A stretch of DNA of 64,000 nucleotides from Faecalibacterium prausnitzii (GTDB lineage: Bacteria > Bacillota > Clostridia > Oscillospirales > Ruminococcaceae). The stretch lies in NCBI RefSeq assembly GCF_019967995.1, contig NZ_CP065377.1:434001-498000 (forward strand), in the 5' to 3' direction. A model generated the notes under the pieces. It searched no databases and was not told the origin of the DNA. It saw only the letters and a program-made list of their open reading frames with translations. This document shows positions 50,512 to 59,902 of this stretch, in pieces. Positions within the stretch are counted from its first letter, which is position 1. Every line of letters begins with the position of its first letter. The translations under genes were made by a program, and so were the position numbers.

Positions 50512-53436
50512 TCATTCATCCGGCTGGTTCATCTGCATTTCCAGCCACTGCTGGCGGCTGATGAGGACAGCGCGGGGCTTGGCACCCTCGTAGGGGCCGA
50601 TGATGCCTTTTTGTTCCATCTCGTCCATGATGCGGGCGGCGCGGGCATAGCCAAGCTTGCACCGGCGCTGGAGCAGGCTGGTGGATGCCTGACCGGCATC
50701 AATGACCACCTCGACGGCCTGCTTGAGCATCGGGTCGCTGCCGGTCTCCTCGTCGGCATCGGCAGAGGACGCGCCTTTTTTGCCGTCCAGGATGGCGTGT
50801 TTTTCCATGGCCTCGATCATGGCCTCGTCGTACTGGACCGTCGCGCTCTGCTTGATGAAGTCCAGCACACGGCTGATCTCCTCATCCCGCACGAAGGTGC
50901 CCTGGATGCGGATGGGCTTGGGGGCACCGACCGGCATGAAGAGCATATCGCCCATGCCCAGCAGCTTTTCGGCACCGGCACCATCCAGGATGGTGCGGCT
51001 GTCCACCTGGCTGGACACCGCGAACGCGATGCGGCTGGGGATGTTGGCCTTGATCAGGCCGGTGATGACGTCCACGCTGGGGCGCTGGGTCGCGACGATG
51101 AGGTGCATACCGGCCGCACGGGCCTTCTGGGCGATGCGGCAGATGGAGTCCTCGACGTCCTTGCCCACGACCATCATCAGGTCGGCCAGCTCATCAATGA
51201 TGATGGCGATGTAGGGCATCTTTTCCAGCATGGGGTCGGTGGCGGCCAGCTTGTTGAAGGACTTGATGTCGCGGACGTTGTTCTCCGCAAACAGGTGATA
51301 CCGGCGCTCCATCTCCTGCACGGCGCTGCTCAGAGCGCCTGCCGCCTTTTTCGGCTCGGTGATGACCGGCATCAGCAGGTGAGGGATGCCGTTGTACTCG
51401 GCCAGCTCGACCACCTTGGGGTCGATGAGGATGAGCTTGACGTCCTCCGGGCTGGACCGGAACAGCAGGCTCATGATGATGCTGTTGACACAGACGGATT
51501 TGCCGCTGCCGGTGCTGCCTGCAATGAGCAGGTGGGGCATCTTGCACAGGTCGGCCACCTGGGCTACACCGGCGATGTCCTTGCCCAGTGCGATGCCGAG
51601 GGGCGAGGTCATCCGCAGGAAGGCCTGGCTCTCGAAGACACTGCGGATATAGACCGGCGTCTTTTTGTGGTTGGGCACCTCGATGCCCACGGCGGGCTTG
51701 CCGGGGATGGGGGCCTCCATGCGGACGTCAGCGACGGCCAGGTTCAGTGCGATGTCGTCTGCCAGCGAGGTGATGCGGCTGATCTTGACGCCCGCCATGG
51801 GCTGGACTTCATACCGCGTGACCGACGGGCCGCGGGAGATGTCCAGCACACGGGTGCGGACGCCGAAACTTTCCAGCGTGTCCACGAGCTTCTGCGCGTT
51901 GGCCTTCAGCTCGTCCTGTGCGTTGGGGTCGCTCTCCTCCGGGGCCTTTTCGAACAGGTCGATGCCGGGGTACTGGTACTGATAGCTCTCCTCAGGCTCC
52001 GGCTCCTCGGCCGGGGCGGTGGCTGCCTGCTGCTCGCCGACGGCGGGCTTTTCCATGGCAGCGGCTACCAGCGTGTTGATGTCTTTTTCCTCCACCGGCT
52101 CGCTGGTGATGCTGATCCAGCCGTCCTCGTCCGGGGCAGAGCGCATGGCCATCACGTTGTCGGCCATGACCCGCACCGGCACAGAGGGCTCGTCGGTGGT
52201 GGGCAGGGTCGGTGTCTGGAAAGCTCCGCTGCCGTCGAACGCAGGAGCTTCGGCGGGGCCTTCGTCCACCGGCTGGGCCGGGATGCCGGGCGTTACCACC
52301 GGGGCCGGTGCTTCGGGGGCCGCTGGGGCTTCCGGTTTTGCAAAGAAGTCCTCAGCCGCCGTCTCAATGGCATCGGGCACCACCGGCTTCACGATGGGCC
52401 GGGGCGCAGGCTTGTGGAGCGGGTCCTGCCCGAAGGTGCCGCCGGGCCCGACGATGAAGGGCTCGATGGGCTCACTGCCGCCCTCGACCACGGGGGTGCT
52501 GTCCGGCCCAAGGTCGATGTCAAACGAGGCGCGGGGATGGGGCGTGCCCACCTGCACCGGCGTAAAGGCCGGGGCCTCCTGCGGCTCTGCCGGGGCAGGC
52601 GCGGGGGAGGGGGCAGGTGCTTCGTAGCCGAGGGAGTCGTCCACCGGTTCGGGCACGGCTTCGCCCTCCAGCTCTTTGGTCACCTTGTGGCCCCAGCTGA
52701 AAATACCGGACAGCCAGCCCGGAGCCGCAAAGCCGTCTTCCTCGTCCTCTTCGCCGCAAAGGTCCGGCTCGTCTCCGTCTTCCAGCGCGGCCGCTTCCTC
52801 CTCGGCCTGGCGGGCGGCCTGCCGCTCGGCGCGGCGGGCTGCATTCTGCTCGTAGACGGCCACGCCCTTTTCGTGGGCGCTGCCGCCCAGTTCACATATC
52901 CACTGCCACAGTTCGGCAGGGGTGATATCAAAAATGTACAGGCTGGCACAGAGCGCCAGCACCACCATCACGAGATTTGCCGCCGGACGCCCGCAGAGCA
53001 GCAGCAGATTGCCGCCCAGCAGGGCACCGATGGCACCGCCGCCCAGCCAGGCATGGACGCCGTTCTGATAGCACTCCGCTACCATGCGGGCCGCCGGGAT
53101 GTCGGCGGGGATCTCGGAAAAGACGATGACGGTGCCGCTGGCAAACACCAGCCCCAACATCAGCTTGAACATCTGGCCGATGAGGTCTTCGCCCCGTGTG
53201 TAGAGGATGGCCAGATAGCAGATCGCTGCGCCCAGCACGAAGCTGCCGCAGCCGAACAGGCCGAACAATACCTCGTGCAGGGCCTTCCAGACCGAGCTGC
53301 CTTCCACAAAGGCCAGCACGATGAGCAGCAGGCCCGCAAACAGGGTGCCCAGCCCTGCGGGCATCCGCTCCTGTGCCCGGCTCTTTCTCCGCGCAGGTGC
53401 GCGTCTTGCGGTCGTTTTTCGTTTTTTCTTTGCCAT
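50512..53436 (-). CDS. ftsK: DNA translocase FtsK/SpoIIIE
   Basis: A 974-residue DNA pump for chromosome segregation at division or sporulation. A basic N-terminus is followed by about four transmembrane helices (residues 27-190), a long Ala/Pro/Glu-rich linker (about 200-490), the alpha/beta motor with Walker A GSTGSGKS near 640-647 and Walker [13 protein letters not shown], and a C-terminal winged-helix gamma domain ([20 protein letters not shown]) for DNA-orientation reading. ATG 53436 is used; a TTG twelve bases upstream is an alternative. The TepA-like gene lies upstream in the same direction, as near spoIIIE in Bacillus. Confidence 0.95.
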   Translation of the reverse strand: MAKKKRKTTARRAPARRKSRAQERMPAGLGTLFAGLLLIVLAFVEGSSVWKALHEVLFGLFGCGSFVLGAAICYLAILYTRGEDLIGQMFKLMLGLVFASGTVIVFSEIPADIPAARMVAECYQNGVHAWLGGGAIGALLGGNLLLLCGRPAANLVMVVLALCASLYIFDITPAELWQWICELGGSAHEKGVAVYEQNAARRAERQAARQAEEEAAALEDGDEPDLCGEEDEEDGFAAPGWLSGIFSWGHKVTKELEGEAVPEPVDDSLGYEAPAPSPAPAPAEPQEAPAFTPVQVGTPHPRASFDIDLGPDSTPVVEGGSEPIEPFIVGPGGTFGQDPLHKPAPRPIVKPVVPDAIETAAEDFFAKPEAPAAPEAPAPVVTPGIPAQPVDEGPAEAPAFDGSGAFQTPTLPTTDEPSVPVRVMADNVMAMRSAPDEDGWISITSEPVEEKDINTLVAAAMEKPAVGEQQAATAPAEEPEPEESYQYQYPGIDLFEKAPEESDPNAQDELKANAQKLVDTLESFGVRTRVLDISRGPSVTRYEVQPMAGVKISRITSLADDIALNLAVADVRMEAPIPGKPAVGIEVPNHKKTPVYIRSVFESQAFLRMTSPLGIALGKDIAGVAQVADLCKMPHLLIAGSTGSGKSVCVNSIIMSLLFRSSPEDVKLILIDPKVVELAEYNGIPHLLMPVITEPKKAAGALSSAVQEMERRYHLFAENNVRDIKSFNKLAATDPMLEKMPYIAIIIDELADLMMVVGKDVEDSICRIAQKARAAGMHLIVATQRPSVDVITGLIKANIPSRIAFAVSSQVDSRTILDGAGAEKLLGMGDMLFMPVGAPKPIRIQGTFVRDEEISRVLDFIKQSATVQYDEAMIEAMEKHAILDGKKGASSADADEETGSDPMLKQAVEVVIDAGQASTSLLQRRCKLGYARAARIMDEMEQKGIIGPYEGAKPRAVLISRQQWLEMQMNQPDE

Positions 53437-53523
53437 CTTTCGTTGCAACCCTGTCTCTTTCTCCCATAGTATTCGATTCTTTCATTTTATCACGACCTAT
53501 GGAAAATAGCAACGAAAACCCGC

Positions 53524-54210
53524 TCAGCGTTCGATCTCCCGATACAGCCACGCCAGCGCATCCGAGATGCCGCCCAGCTCGTCGATGAGCTTTTCGCGCA
53601 CGGCCCGGCGGCCGTCCAGCATGGTGCCCACATCCATGACCAGCTCGCCGGTGCGGAGCATCAGCTCGGTGTAGCGCTTTTCCGAGATGCCGCTGTGCGC
53701 CGCCACGAAGCCGGTGATCCGCTCCTGCATCTGTTCGAACCACCGCATCGTCTGCGGCACACCCAGGATCATCCCGGAGTGCCGCACCGGGTGGACGGTC
53801 ATGGTGGCTGTGGGCACGATGAAGCTCCGCCGGGCGCTGACGGCCAGCGGGATGCCGATGGAGTGTCCGCCGCCCAGCACCACGGCGGCGCTGGGCTTGG
53901 AGATGCTGGCGATCAGCTCCGCCAGCGCCAGCCCGGCCTCTACATCGCCGCCCACGGTGTTCAGGATGACCAGCAGGCCCTCCACCGCCGGGTCCTCCTG
54001 CACGGCCACCAGCTGCGGGATGACATGCTCATATTTGGTGGTCTTCTGCCCCTGAGGCGCTTCCACATGGCCCTCGATCTGCCCCACCACGGTCAGGCAG
54101 TGGATGGCGTGGGGGCCTTTGGTGCGGTAGACGCTGCCCAGATCCTCGATCTGCTCTTTTTCCAGCCGCTGCTCTTCCACCGGGGTGTTTTTTTCGTTCT
54201 GCTCTGCCAT
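53524..54210 (-). CDS. ClpP-class protease, TepA-like
   Basis: A 228-residue ClpP-fold protein. VILNTVGGDVEAGLALAELI contains the oxyanion-type glycines, GGGHSIGIPLAVSA carries the candidate active serine, and PTATMTVHPVRHSGMILG follows with the expected histidine. The family (TepA/YmfB) is encoded beside spoIIIE/ftsK in Bacillus and Clostridia and has been linked to protein export or signal peptide breakdown. GGAGGGG precedes the ATG. An 87-base gap separates it from ftsK. Confidence 0.85.
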   Translation of the reverse strand: MAEQNEKNTPVEEQRLEKEQIEDLGSVYRTKGPHAIHCLTVVGQIEGHVEAPQGQKTTKYEHVIPQLVAVQEDPAVEGLLVILNTVGGDVEAGLALAELIASISKPSAAVVLGGGHSIGIPLAVSARRSFIVPTATMTVHPVRHSGMILGVPQTMRWFEQMQERITGFVAAHSGISEKRYTELMLRTGELVMDVGTMLDGRRAVREKLIDELGGISDALAWLYREIER

Positions 54211-54269
54211 AAGCCCCTCCTGCTCTGTTTTTTTTCAGGGTTCCCGGCGGGTCAAATGATTATGCGGCG

Positions 54270-54285
54270 GTTAAGATTTCTTAAC
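54270..54285. promoter_or_regulatory. Dyad upstream of rex promoter
   Basis: GTTAAG-ATTT-CTTAAC, 26 bases upstream of the rex -35. It resembles a Rex site (GTTAA-N4-TTAAC) but with a six-base centre instead of four. Confidence 0.35.
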
Positions 54286-54310
54286 TTTTGAAAAAATTGC
54301 TCCATTTTAT

Positions 54311-54338
54311 TTGACATTCTCCACATCCGCTGTATACT
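54311..54338 (+). promoter_or_regulatory. Promoter of rex
   Basis: A consensus TTGACA (54311-54316), a 16-base spacer and TATACT (54333-54338), leaving a leader of about 110 bases. Confidence 0.75.
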
Positions 54339-54457
54339 TTAGATAATGAATAAGATTGACAAAGATGTATCATTATTGTGCAAAACTCTTTGAATCTGCC
54401 GGAGCGCCACGGTAGGCGCAGAGGACCGGCATCGAATGGATGAAAGGAGAACCACCT

Positions 54458-55099
54458 ATGAACACCCCTGGTAAAGCATCTCTGCCGGTGATCAAACGCC
54501 TGCCCAAGTACTACCGCTTTCTGCGGACCTTGAAGAACGACGGCATCACCAGCATCTCTTCCCGCGAACTGGCCGCCCAGATGGGCACCACGGCCTCTCA
54601 GGTCCGGCAGGACTTCAACTGCATCGGCGATGTGAACGGCCGTCAGGGCATCGGCTACTCGGTCGAAAACCTGCTCTCTATTCTGGAGAATCTGTTGTTC
54701 GGCAACGGCGACCGCCTGTCCACCATCCTCATCGGCTGCGGCCGTCTGGGCAAGGCCGTCAGCCGGTTCATCACCACCGATACCAACGGCTACAAGCTCA
54801 TTGCCGCCTTCGACAACTCGTCGGACGAAGTGGGCAGGGAGATCAACGGCATCCAGATCCTCCACATCGACCAGCTGGAGAGCTTCTGCGCCGAGCACAA
54901 GCCCGAAGTGGCGGTTCTCTGTGTGCCCCGCAGCGGTGCCGAAGAGCTGAGCGGCCGTCTGGTCAGCCTGGGCATCAAAGGCTTCTGGAACTTCTCCCAC
55001 TACGACCTGTCCGTCCCGTATCCGGAAGTCGTGGTCGAGAACGTCCACCTGGGCGACAGCCTGATGAGCCTGGGCTACCGCCTGCGCAATCAGGACTGA
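54458..55099 (+). CDS. rex: Redox-sensing transcriptional repressor Rex
   Basis: A 213-residue NADH/NAD ratio sensor that represses fermentation and hydrogen genes. The N-terminal winged helix has RLPKYYRFLRTLKNDG and the Rex-specific TASQVRQDFNCIG; the Rossmann domain has LIGCGRLGKAV near residue 95 and AVLCVPRSGAEE. The C-terminal swap helix ends with SLGYRLRNQD. AAAGGAGA selects ATG 54458. It is divergent from the TepA-like gene and monocistronic. Confidence 0.96.
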   Translation: MNTPGKASLPVIKRLPKYYRFLRTLKNDGITSISSRELAAQMGTTASQVRQDFNCIGDVNGRQGIGYSVENLLSILENLLFGNGDRLSTILIGCGRLGKAVSRFITTDTNGYKLIAAFDNSSDEVGREINGIQILHIDQLESFCAEHKPEVAVLCVPRSGAEELSGRLVSLGIKGFWNFSHYDLSVPYPEVVVENVHLGDSLMSLGYRLRNQD

Positions 55100-55143
55100 G
55101 GTTCCGGTTTCGTCGTTGTTACTATATAGTATAATATGATAAA

Positions 55144-55280
55144 GCAACCTTCCCATCACAGCGAAGCCCGCTCGCTTCCCATCGTTTGGGCTTTGCTCAT
55201 TCCGTAGAAAGCTGACCGGCTTGCCAATGGCTCTCCCTTTGGGAGAGCTGGCATCGCGCAGCGATGGCTGAGAGGGTTGC
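55144..55280. repeat. Dispersed palindromic intergenic repeat, copy 5
   Basis: Left end GCAACC (55144) and right end GGTTGC (55275-55280) are inverted. The right half (GGCTCTCCCTTTGGGAGAGC, then GGCATCGCGCAGCGATGG) matches other copies. It ends 19 bases before the tdk start and lies just after a perfect palindrome, ACTATATAGT, and TATAAT at 55121-55135, which may be the tdk -10. Confidence 0.7.
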
Positions 55281-55299
55281 TTTTTATGAGGAGACCTTC

Positions 55300-55905
55300 A
55301 TGGCAAAGCTATATTTCCGTTACGGCGCAATGAACAGCGGCAAGAGCACGGCCCTGATGCAGGTGGCGCACAACTACGAGGAGCAGGGGATGCAGGTGCT
55401 CATCCTGAAGCCGCAGGTGGACACCAAGGGCGGCGGTGAACTGGTCAGCCGCCTGGGGGTGCGGCGCAAAGCCGACCTGCTCATCCCGCCGGAGGCGGAT
55501 ATCTTCGAGGCCGTCCGCGCCGCCAGCCAGACCCAGAAGCTGGCCTGCGTCCTCTGCGACGAGAGCCAGTTCTTTACCCCGGCACAGGCTGAGCAGCTGT
55601 TCATGGTCACGGTAGACCTGAATATCCCGGTCATCTGCTACGGTCTGCGGTCGGACTTCTCGCTCAAGGGGTTCCCCGGCTCCACCCGCCTGCTGGAGCT
55701 GGCTCACACCATCGAGGAGATGAAGACCATCTGCACCTGCGGCCGCAAGGCCACCTGCAACTGCCGCAAAGTCAACGGTGAGTTCGTCTTTGAGGGCGAA
55801 CAGGTCGCCATCGACCTGGAAAACGACGTGCAGTACGTCAGCATGTGCCCCCAATGCTACTTCCGCGAGCGCCGCGCCTTCTACGCCCGCCGGGCCGCGA
55901 AATAA
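55300..55905 (+). CDS. tdk: Thymidine kinase
   Basis: Phosphorylates thymidine in the salvage pathway. The 201-residue type II enzyme has Walker A GAMNSGKST at residues 9-17, the Walker B-like VLCDESQFF near 85-93, and a C-terminal zinc site (CTCGRKATCNC and CPQCYF). ATG 55300 follows GAGGAG at seven bases; the frame is open further upstream through the repeat. The nearby dCMP deaminase at 29 kb also serves thymidylate supply. Confidence 0.95.
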   Translation: MAKLYFRYGAMNSGKSTALMQVAHNYEEQGMQVLILKPQVDTKGGGELVSRLGVRRKADLLIPPEADIFEAVRAASQTQKLACVLCDESQFFTPAQAEQLFMVTVDLNIPVICYGLRSDFSLKGFPGSTRLLELAHTIEEMKTICTCGRKATCNCRKVNGEFVFEGEQVAIDLENDVQYVSMCPQCYFRERRAFYARRAAK

Positions 55906-55989
55906 AAAAGCGGAGCTTTTCCCGGAAGAAGCATTGCACTGCGTTCATTTTGCAGCCGTGTTCCCCAAAAAACCAGAAAAAATTTTTTC

Positions 55990-56018
55990 AGCGCTGCCCC
56001 GCCGGGCAGCGCTTTTTT
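55990..56018 (+). terminator. Terminator after tdk
   Basis: AGCGCTGCCC (55990-55999) and GGGCAGCGCT (56004-56013) form a perfect 10-bp stem with a four-base loop, then TTTTT. Confidence 0.9.
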
Positions 56019-56047
56019 CTGCCCGGAACAGACCGTCTCCGACAGGG

Positions 56048-56104
56048 TGATATATCAGTTGTATCCAACTTCGCGCGTTTATTGCACTATTGATATATCA
56101 GTTG
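56048..56104. promoter_or_regulatory. Tandem TGATATATCA operator-like sites
   Basis: TGATATATCAGTTG occurs at 56048-56061 and again at 56091-56104, exactly 43 bases apart (about four helical turns). The first ten bases are a perfect palindrome. The same palindrome is at the AraC promoter (33448). Confidence 0.6.
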
Positions 56105-56466
56105 GCAAATCTCTGGAATCGTCAACGATTTCACATTTTGTGTACAACAAAACCACGCGAATTTCCCGATGGGTTACAAAAATATTGCAATTTTAGGATG
56201 TTTCTCCGACTCCTTGCTCCAATTTCTATGCAATCTGTTGAAGTATACATGTTGCACAGTTTTTTCGCTCAAGTTTATTCATTTCGGCAAGGACGTCAAA
56301 ACCGCGCCAAACACGAGCGCAATATTTGTTCGTTTTTTGCGCGCTTCTCTTCAATTTACATCTTTCTTTTTGCGGGATATTTTGTTATCATAATTGTATA
56401 CAACGAGCCTTTTGCAGATAAGGCCGATGAGCAGATGTTTTCTATTTATTAGGAGGAGAACAAACA

Positions 56467-57840
56467 ATGAGCAAGGCAATTTCTCGTCGCGATTTCCTGA
56501 AGGTCACCGGCGCTGTGGGCGCAGCTGGCCTGCTGGCTGCCTGTGGCGGCAGCTCCAACTCCACCGCAGCTTCCACCGCTTCTTCCGCAGCAGCAGCTTC
56601 CGTGGCTGGCCTGAGCAGCGATCCCGTCACCCTGACCATGAGCTGGTGGGGCGGCGAGTCTCGTCACAACGCTTACCAGGAGGCCCTGAAGGCTTTCTCT
56701 GCTGAGCACAGCAACGTCACCGTCAACCCCACCTTCGCTGCATGGTCCGGCTGGGAGGACACCATGTCCACCAAGTTTGCCGGCGGCGTGGCTGAGGATG
56801 TCTGCCAGATCAACTGGAACTGGCTGTACAACTACTCTGCAAACGGCCAGACCTTCATCGACCTGAACAGCGTCACCGATTACCTGGATATGTCCCAGTG
56901 GGATGACGCCAAGCTGGCAGCCTGCAACGTTGCCAATGCACAGCAGTGTGTGCCTGTCGCTATGACCGGCCGTATCTTCTTCTGGAACATGACCACCTTT
57001 AATAAGGCTGGCATCACCGAGGTCCCCAAGACTCTGGACGACCTGATGAACGCAGGCAAGGCATTCCAGGAGAAGCTGGGCGATGACTACTATCCTCTGC
57101 ACCTGGGCGCATATGACCGTATGATCCTGATGGTCTTCTACCTTGAGTCCAAGTACGGCAAGGATTGGGCAGACCCCACCACCTCTACCCTGAACTACAC
57201 CGCTGACGAGATTGCCGAGGGCATCGACTTCATCAAGAGCCTGGTCGATGGCCACGTCATCATGAGCCTGCCCACCTACTACGGCTCCAACGGCGACAAC
57301 GCTGCACACCAGTCCAATGAGTGGATCACCGGCAAGATGGCTGGTATCTTCGAGTGGGATTCCTCCGCTACCAAGTATCAGGACGCTCTGGACGAGGAGA
57401 ACAAGCCCGGCTTCACCGTCGGCGAGGAGATCAAGTTCGGCGATTACAACGGCGGCTTCTCCAAGGTCTCCATGGGTCTGGCCATCACCAAGACCTGCGA
57501 GCATCCCGCTGAGGCTGCTATGCTGATCAACTTCCTGCTGAACGAGAAGGAAGGCGCTGAGATCATGGGTTCTGAGTGCGGCCTGCCCGCTTCCAAGGCT
57601 GGCCTGGAGGCTGCACAGGCTGCTGGCAAGATCAAGGAGCTGGTCGCTGAGGCAAACGGCAAGGTCATGGCCTTCGTCGGCTTCCAGCTGGACCCCCTGT
57701 TCGAGGCAAACGACCTGAAGGCAAACGGCACCGGTATCTATCAGGAAGTCTTCGACACCGTGGACTACGACAACGCTTCCGGCGCTGATGTCGTTGATAC
57801 CCTGCTGGACGGCATGTCCGCTGTTGGTTACACCGTCTGA
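56467..57840 (+). CDS. Extracellular sugar-binding lipoprotein (family 1)
   Basis: A 457-residue ABC solute-binding protein for an oligosaccharide importer. The signal peptide has twin arginines (SRRDFLK) and lipobox LAAC. The mature domain begins VTLTMSWWGGESRHNAY, with FNKAGITEVPKTLDDLM as the family's ligand-binding region. Two permease genes follow but no ATPase, as is common where a shared MsmK-type ATPase serves several importers. The nearby GH28 and GH105 genes suggest pectic oligogalacturonides as cargo. A terminator-like hairpin follows. Confidence 0.88.
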   Translation: MSKAISRRDFLKVTGAVGAAGLLAACGGSSNSTAASTASSAAAASVAGLSSDPVTLTMSWWGGESRHNAYQEALKAFSAEHSNVTVNPTFAAWSGWEDTMSTKFAGGVAEDVCQINWNWLYNYSANGQTFIDLNSVTDYLDMSQWDDAKLAACNVANAQQCVPVAMTGRIFFWNMTTFNKAGITEVPKTLDDLMNAGKAFQEKLGDDYYPLHLGAYDRMILMVFYLESKYGKDWADPTTSTLNYTADEIAEGIDFIKSLVDGHVIMSLPTYYGSNGDNAAHQSNEWITGKMAGIFEWDSSATKYQDALDEENKPGFTVGEEIKFGDYNGGFSKVSMGLAITKTCEHPAEAAMLINFLLNEKEGAEIMGSECGLPASKAGLEAAQAAGKIKELVAEANGKVMAFVGFQLDPLFEANDLKANGTGIYQEVFDTVDYDNASGADVVDTLLDGMSAVGYTV

Positions 57841-57874
57841 TCGCTTCAGACTCTGACCTGAGTTCTACATACGA

Positions 57875-57907
57875 GGGGCATCGACCGCTCGGCCGATGCC
57901 CCTTTTT
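57875..57907 (+). terminator. Intra-operon terminator after sugar-binding protein gene
   Basis: GGGGCATCG (57875-57883) pairs with CGATGCCCC (57894-57902), followed by TTTTT. It separates the binding protein from its permeases. Confidence 0.8.
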
Positions 57908-58006
57908 CTCAGGCACAGGTTACAAATCTCTGACAAGTCTGTTTCCAAAGTGTGACGCGCGGTATGCCATGCGTTGGAAAATCACCCACAAAAGGAGGAT
58001 TCCCGG

Positions 58007-58933
58007 ATGAAAGAAAGTAATGCGCCCTCTCTGGGGCGTACCCCGGCCCAGAAGTTCTTCGATAAGTGGCAGGGTCTGATCTATCTGATCCCCTGGATCA
58101 TCGGTTTCGTCGTCTTCAAGGCGATCCCGTTTGGTCAGTCGCTGTACTACAGCTTCACCGATATGAACTTCTTCAACGGCATCCATGAGTACGGCGTGAT
58201 GAACTACGTCACCGCCTTCTCCGATGCCAAGATCACCAAGGCCCTGATCACTACCTTCAAGTACGCCTTCATCACCGTGCCCCTGAAGCTGATCTTCGCT
58301 CTGTTCATCGCATACATCCTGAACTTCAAGATCGCCTGCGTGAACCTGTTCCGTACCGTCTACTACATCCCGTCCATCCTGGGCGGCTCCGTTGCCATCG
58401 CTGTTCTGTGGAAGGCTGTCTTCCGCGATGATGGTCTGGTCAACACCATCATCCGCGCCATCACCTTCGGCCACGCACAGGGCCCCTCCTGGCTGAGCGA
58501 CCCCAACTATGCGCTGTGGATCATCTGCTTCCTGCGCATCTGGCAGTTCGGTTCCGCCATGGTCCTGTTCCTGGCCGCTCTGAAGGGCGTGCCCGCAGAC
58601 CTGTATGAGGCGGCCACCATCGACGGTGCCGGTAAGTGGAAGCAGTTCTTCTCCATCACCGTCCCGATGATCACCCCCATCATCTTCTACAACCTGGTCA
58701 CGCAGATCTGCCAGGCATTCCAGGAGTTCAACGGCCCGTTTATCATCACCAACGGCGGCCCGCGCAACTCCACCACTCTGATCTCCATTCTGGTTTACAA
58801 CTACGCCTTCAAGTCCAACCAGATGGGCATGGCCTCCGCACTGGCATGGATCATGTTCGTGATCGTCTGCATCCTCACGATCATCGCCTTCACCAGCCAG
58901 AAGAAGTGGGTCTACTACTCGGATGAAAGGTAA
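58007..58933 (+). CDS. Sugar ABC transporter permease 1
   Basis: A 308-residue MalF-type permease with six core helices. IYLIPWIIGFVVFKAIPFG is the first helix, and the EAA loop that contacts the ATPase reads YEAATIDGAGKWKQFFSI near residues 203-220. AAAGGAGG selects ATG 58007. It forms a heterodimer with the product of the next gene, 11 bases downstream. Confidence 0.93.
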   Translation: MKESNAPSLGRTPAQKFFDKWQGLIYLIPWIIGFVVFKAIPFGQSLYYSFTDMNFFNGIHEYGVMNYVTAFSDAKITKALITTFKYAFITVPLKLIFALFIAYILNFKIACVNLFRTVYYIPSILGGSVAIAVLWKAVFRDDGLVNTIIRAITFGHAQGPSWLSDPNYALWIICFLRIWQFGSAMVLFLAALKGVPADLYEAATIDGAGKWKQFFSITVPMITPIIFYNLVTQICQAFQEFNGPFIITNGGPRNSTTLISILVYNYAFKSNQMGMASALAWIMFVIVCILTIIAFTSQKKWVYYSDER

Positions 58934-58944
58934 GGTGTGACAGT

Positions 58945-59802
58945 ATGGGAATGAAAGCATCCAACGTCATCGCGACGTTCTTCAAGTACCTCGTCCTGAT
59001 CCTGGTCGGCCTCATCATGATCTATCCCCTGCTGTGGATGATCAGCGCGACCTTTAAGGACAACAGCGAGATCTTCGCAGGCATCGGCCTGTGGGTCAAG
59101 AACCCTACTCTGGAGGGCTATAAGAACGCGCTGAACAACTTCGGCGGTTCCATCAACATCCTGCAGGCCATGATGAACACCTATTCGTATGTTCTGCCCA
59201 AGGTCATCTGCACGGTTATCTCCTCCTGCGTTGCCGCTTACGGCTTCGGCCGTTTCGACTTCCCCGGCCGGAAGATCCTGTTCAGCATCATGCTGGCCAC
59301 CCTGTTCCTGCCCCAGGTCGTTCTGAACGTTCCGCAGTTCCTGCTGTACACCAAGTTCGGCTGGGTCAACAGCCCGTTCTATCTGGCCATCTGGGTCCAC
59401 TGCGCATTTGCAACTGAGACCTACTTCGTCTACCAGCTGGTGCAGTTCATGCGCAATGTCCCGCGTGACCTGGACGAGGCTGCTGCCATTGACGGCTGCA
59501 ACTCCTTCCAGACCCTGTACAAGGTCATCGTCCCCATGCTGATGCCCGCTCTGGTGTCCTGCGCTCTGTTCCAGTTCATGTGGAGCTGCAACGACTTCAT
59601 GGGCCCGCTGCTTTATGTGCAGACCCCTGCAAAGTACCCGATGTCCCTGTTCGTCAAGCTGTCCATGGACGGTGATACCGGCTTTGCATGGAACCGCATC
59701 CTGGCTCTGTCCCTGATCTCCATCCTGCCGCAGCTGATCGTCTTCTTCTGTGCACAGGATCAGTTCGTCGAAGGTATCTCCGCCGGTGCTGTCAAGGGCT
59801 GA
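58945..59802 (+). CDS. Sugar ABC transporter permease 2
   Basis: A 285-residue MalG-type permease. The first helix includes GLIMIYPLLWMISATFKDNS and the EAA loop is LDEAAAIDGCNSFQTLYK near residues 175-192. It is the last gene of the binding-protein/permease operon; no ATPase follows, so the energising subunit must be elsewhere. A terminator shared with the convergent AraC gene lies downstream. Confidence 0.93.
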   Translation: MGMKASNVIATFFKYLVLILVGLIMIYPLLWMISATFKDNSEIFAGIGLWVKNPTLEGYKNALNNFGGSINILQAMMNTYSYVLPKVICTVISSCVAAYGFGRFDFPGRKILFSIMLATLFLPQVVLNVPQFLLYTKFGWVNSPFYLAIWVHCAFATETYFVYQLVQFMRNVPRDLDEAAAIDGCNSFQTLYKVIVPMLMPALVSCALFQFMWSCNDFMGPLLYVQTPAKYPMSLFVKLSMDGDTGFAWNRILALSLISILPQLIVFFCAQDQFVEGISAGAVKG

Positions 59803-59843
59803 TCGCTCTTCACTCTGGCCTGTGAGATCCTGACACAGCAATC

Positions 59844-59884
59844 AAAACGACCCCTGTGCACACGGCATAGGGGTCGTTTCTCTT
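59844..59884. terminator. Terminator between ABC permease and AraC genes
   Basis: AAACGACCCCT (59845-59855) pairs with AGGGGTCGTTT (59869-59879), then TCTCTTT. Confidence 0.85.
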
Positions 59885-59902
59885 TGCAGGTTCAGCGCAG
59901 GC

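Larger units (their letters stand above)
55906..56466 (+). other. Gene-free region upstream of oligosaccharide ABC operon
   Basis: This 561-base stretch holds the tdk terminator, twin TGATATATCA palindromes, TTGTATCCAAC (56059-56069), TTGTGTACAA (56138-56147) and the perfect palindrome TTGTATACAA (56394-56403). The last 350 bases are AT-rich. A weak promoter candidate is TTTACA-N17-TATTTT ending near 56384. No gene is supported. Confidence 0.6.

Noticed and set aside
48223..53469. A continuous plus-strand open frame of about 1,750 codons
   Set aside because: It runs antisense to YgiQ and FtsK, both unmistakable genes. High GC at third positions removes stop codons from the opposite frame; the translation is low-complexity with no domain.
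56048..56104. CRISPR-type repeat pair
   Set aside because: Only two 14-bp units, palindromic, 43 bases apart and next to a sugar operon; better explained as operator sites.
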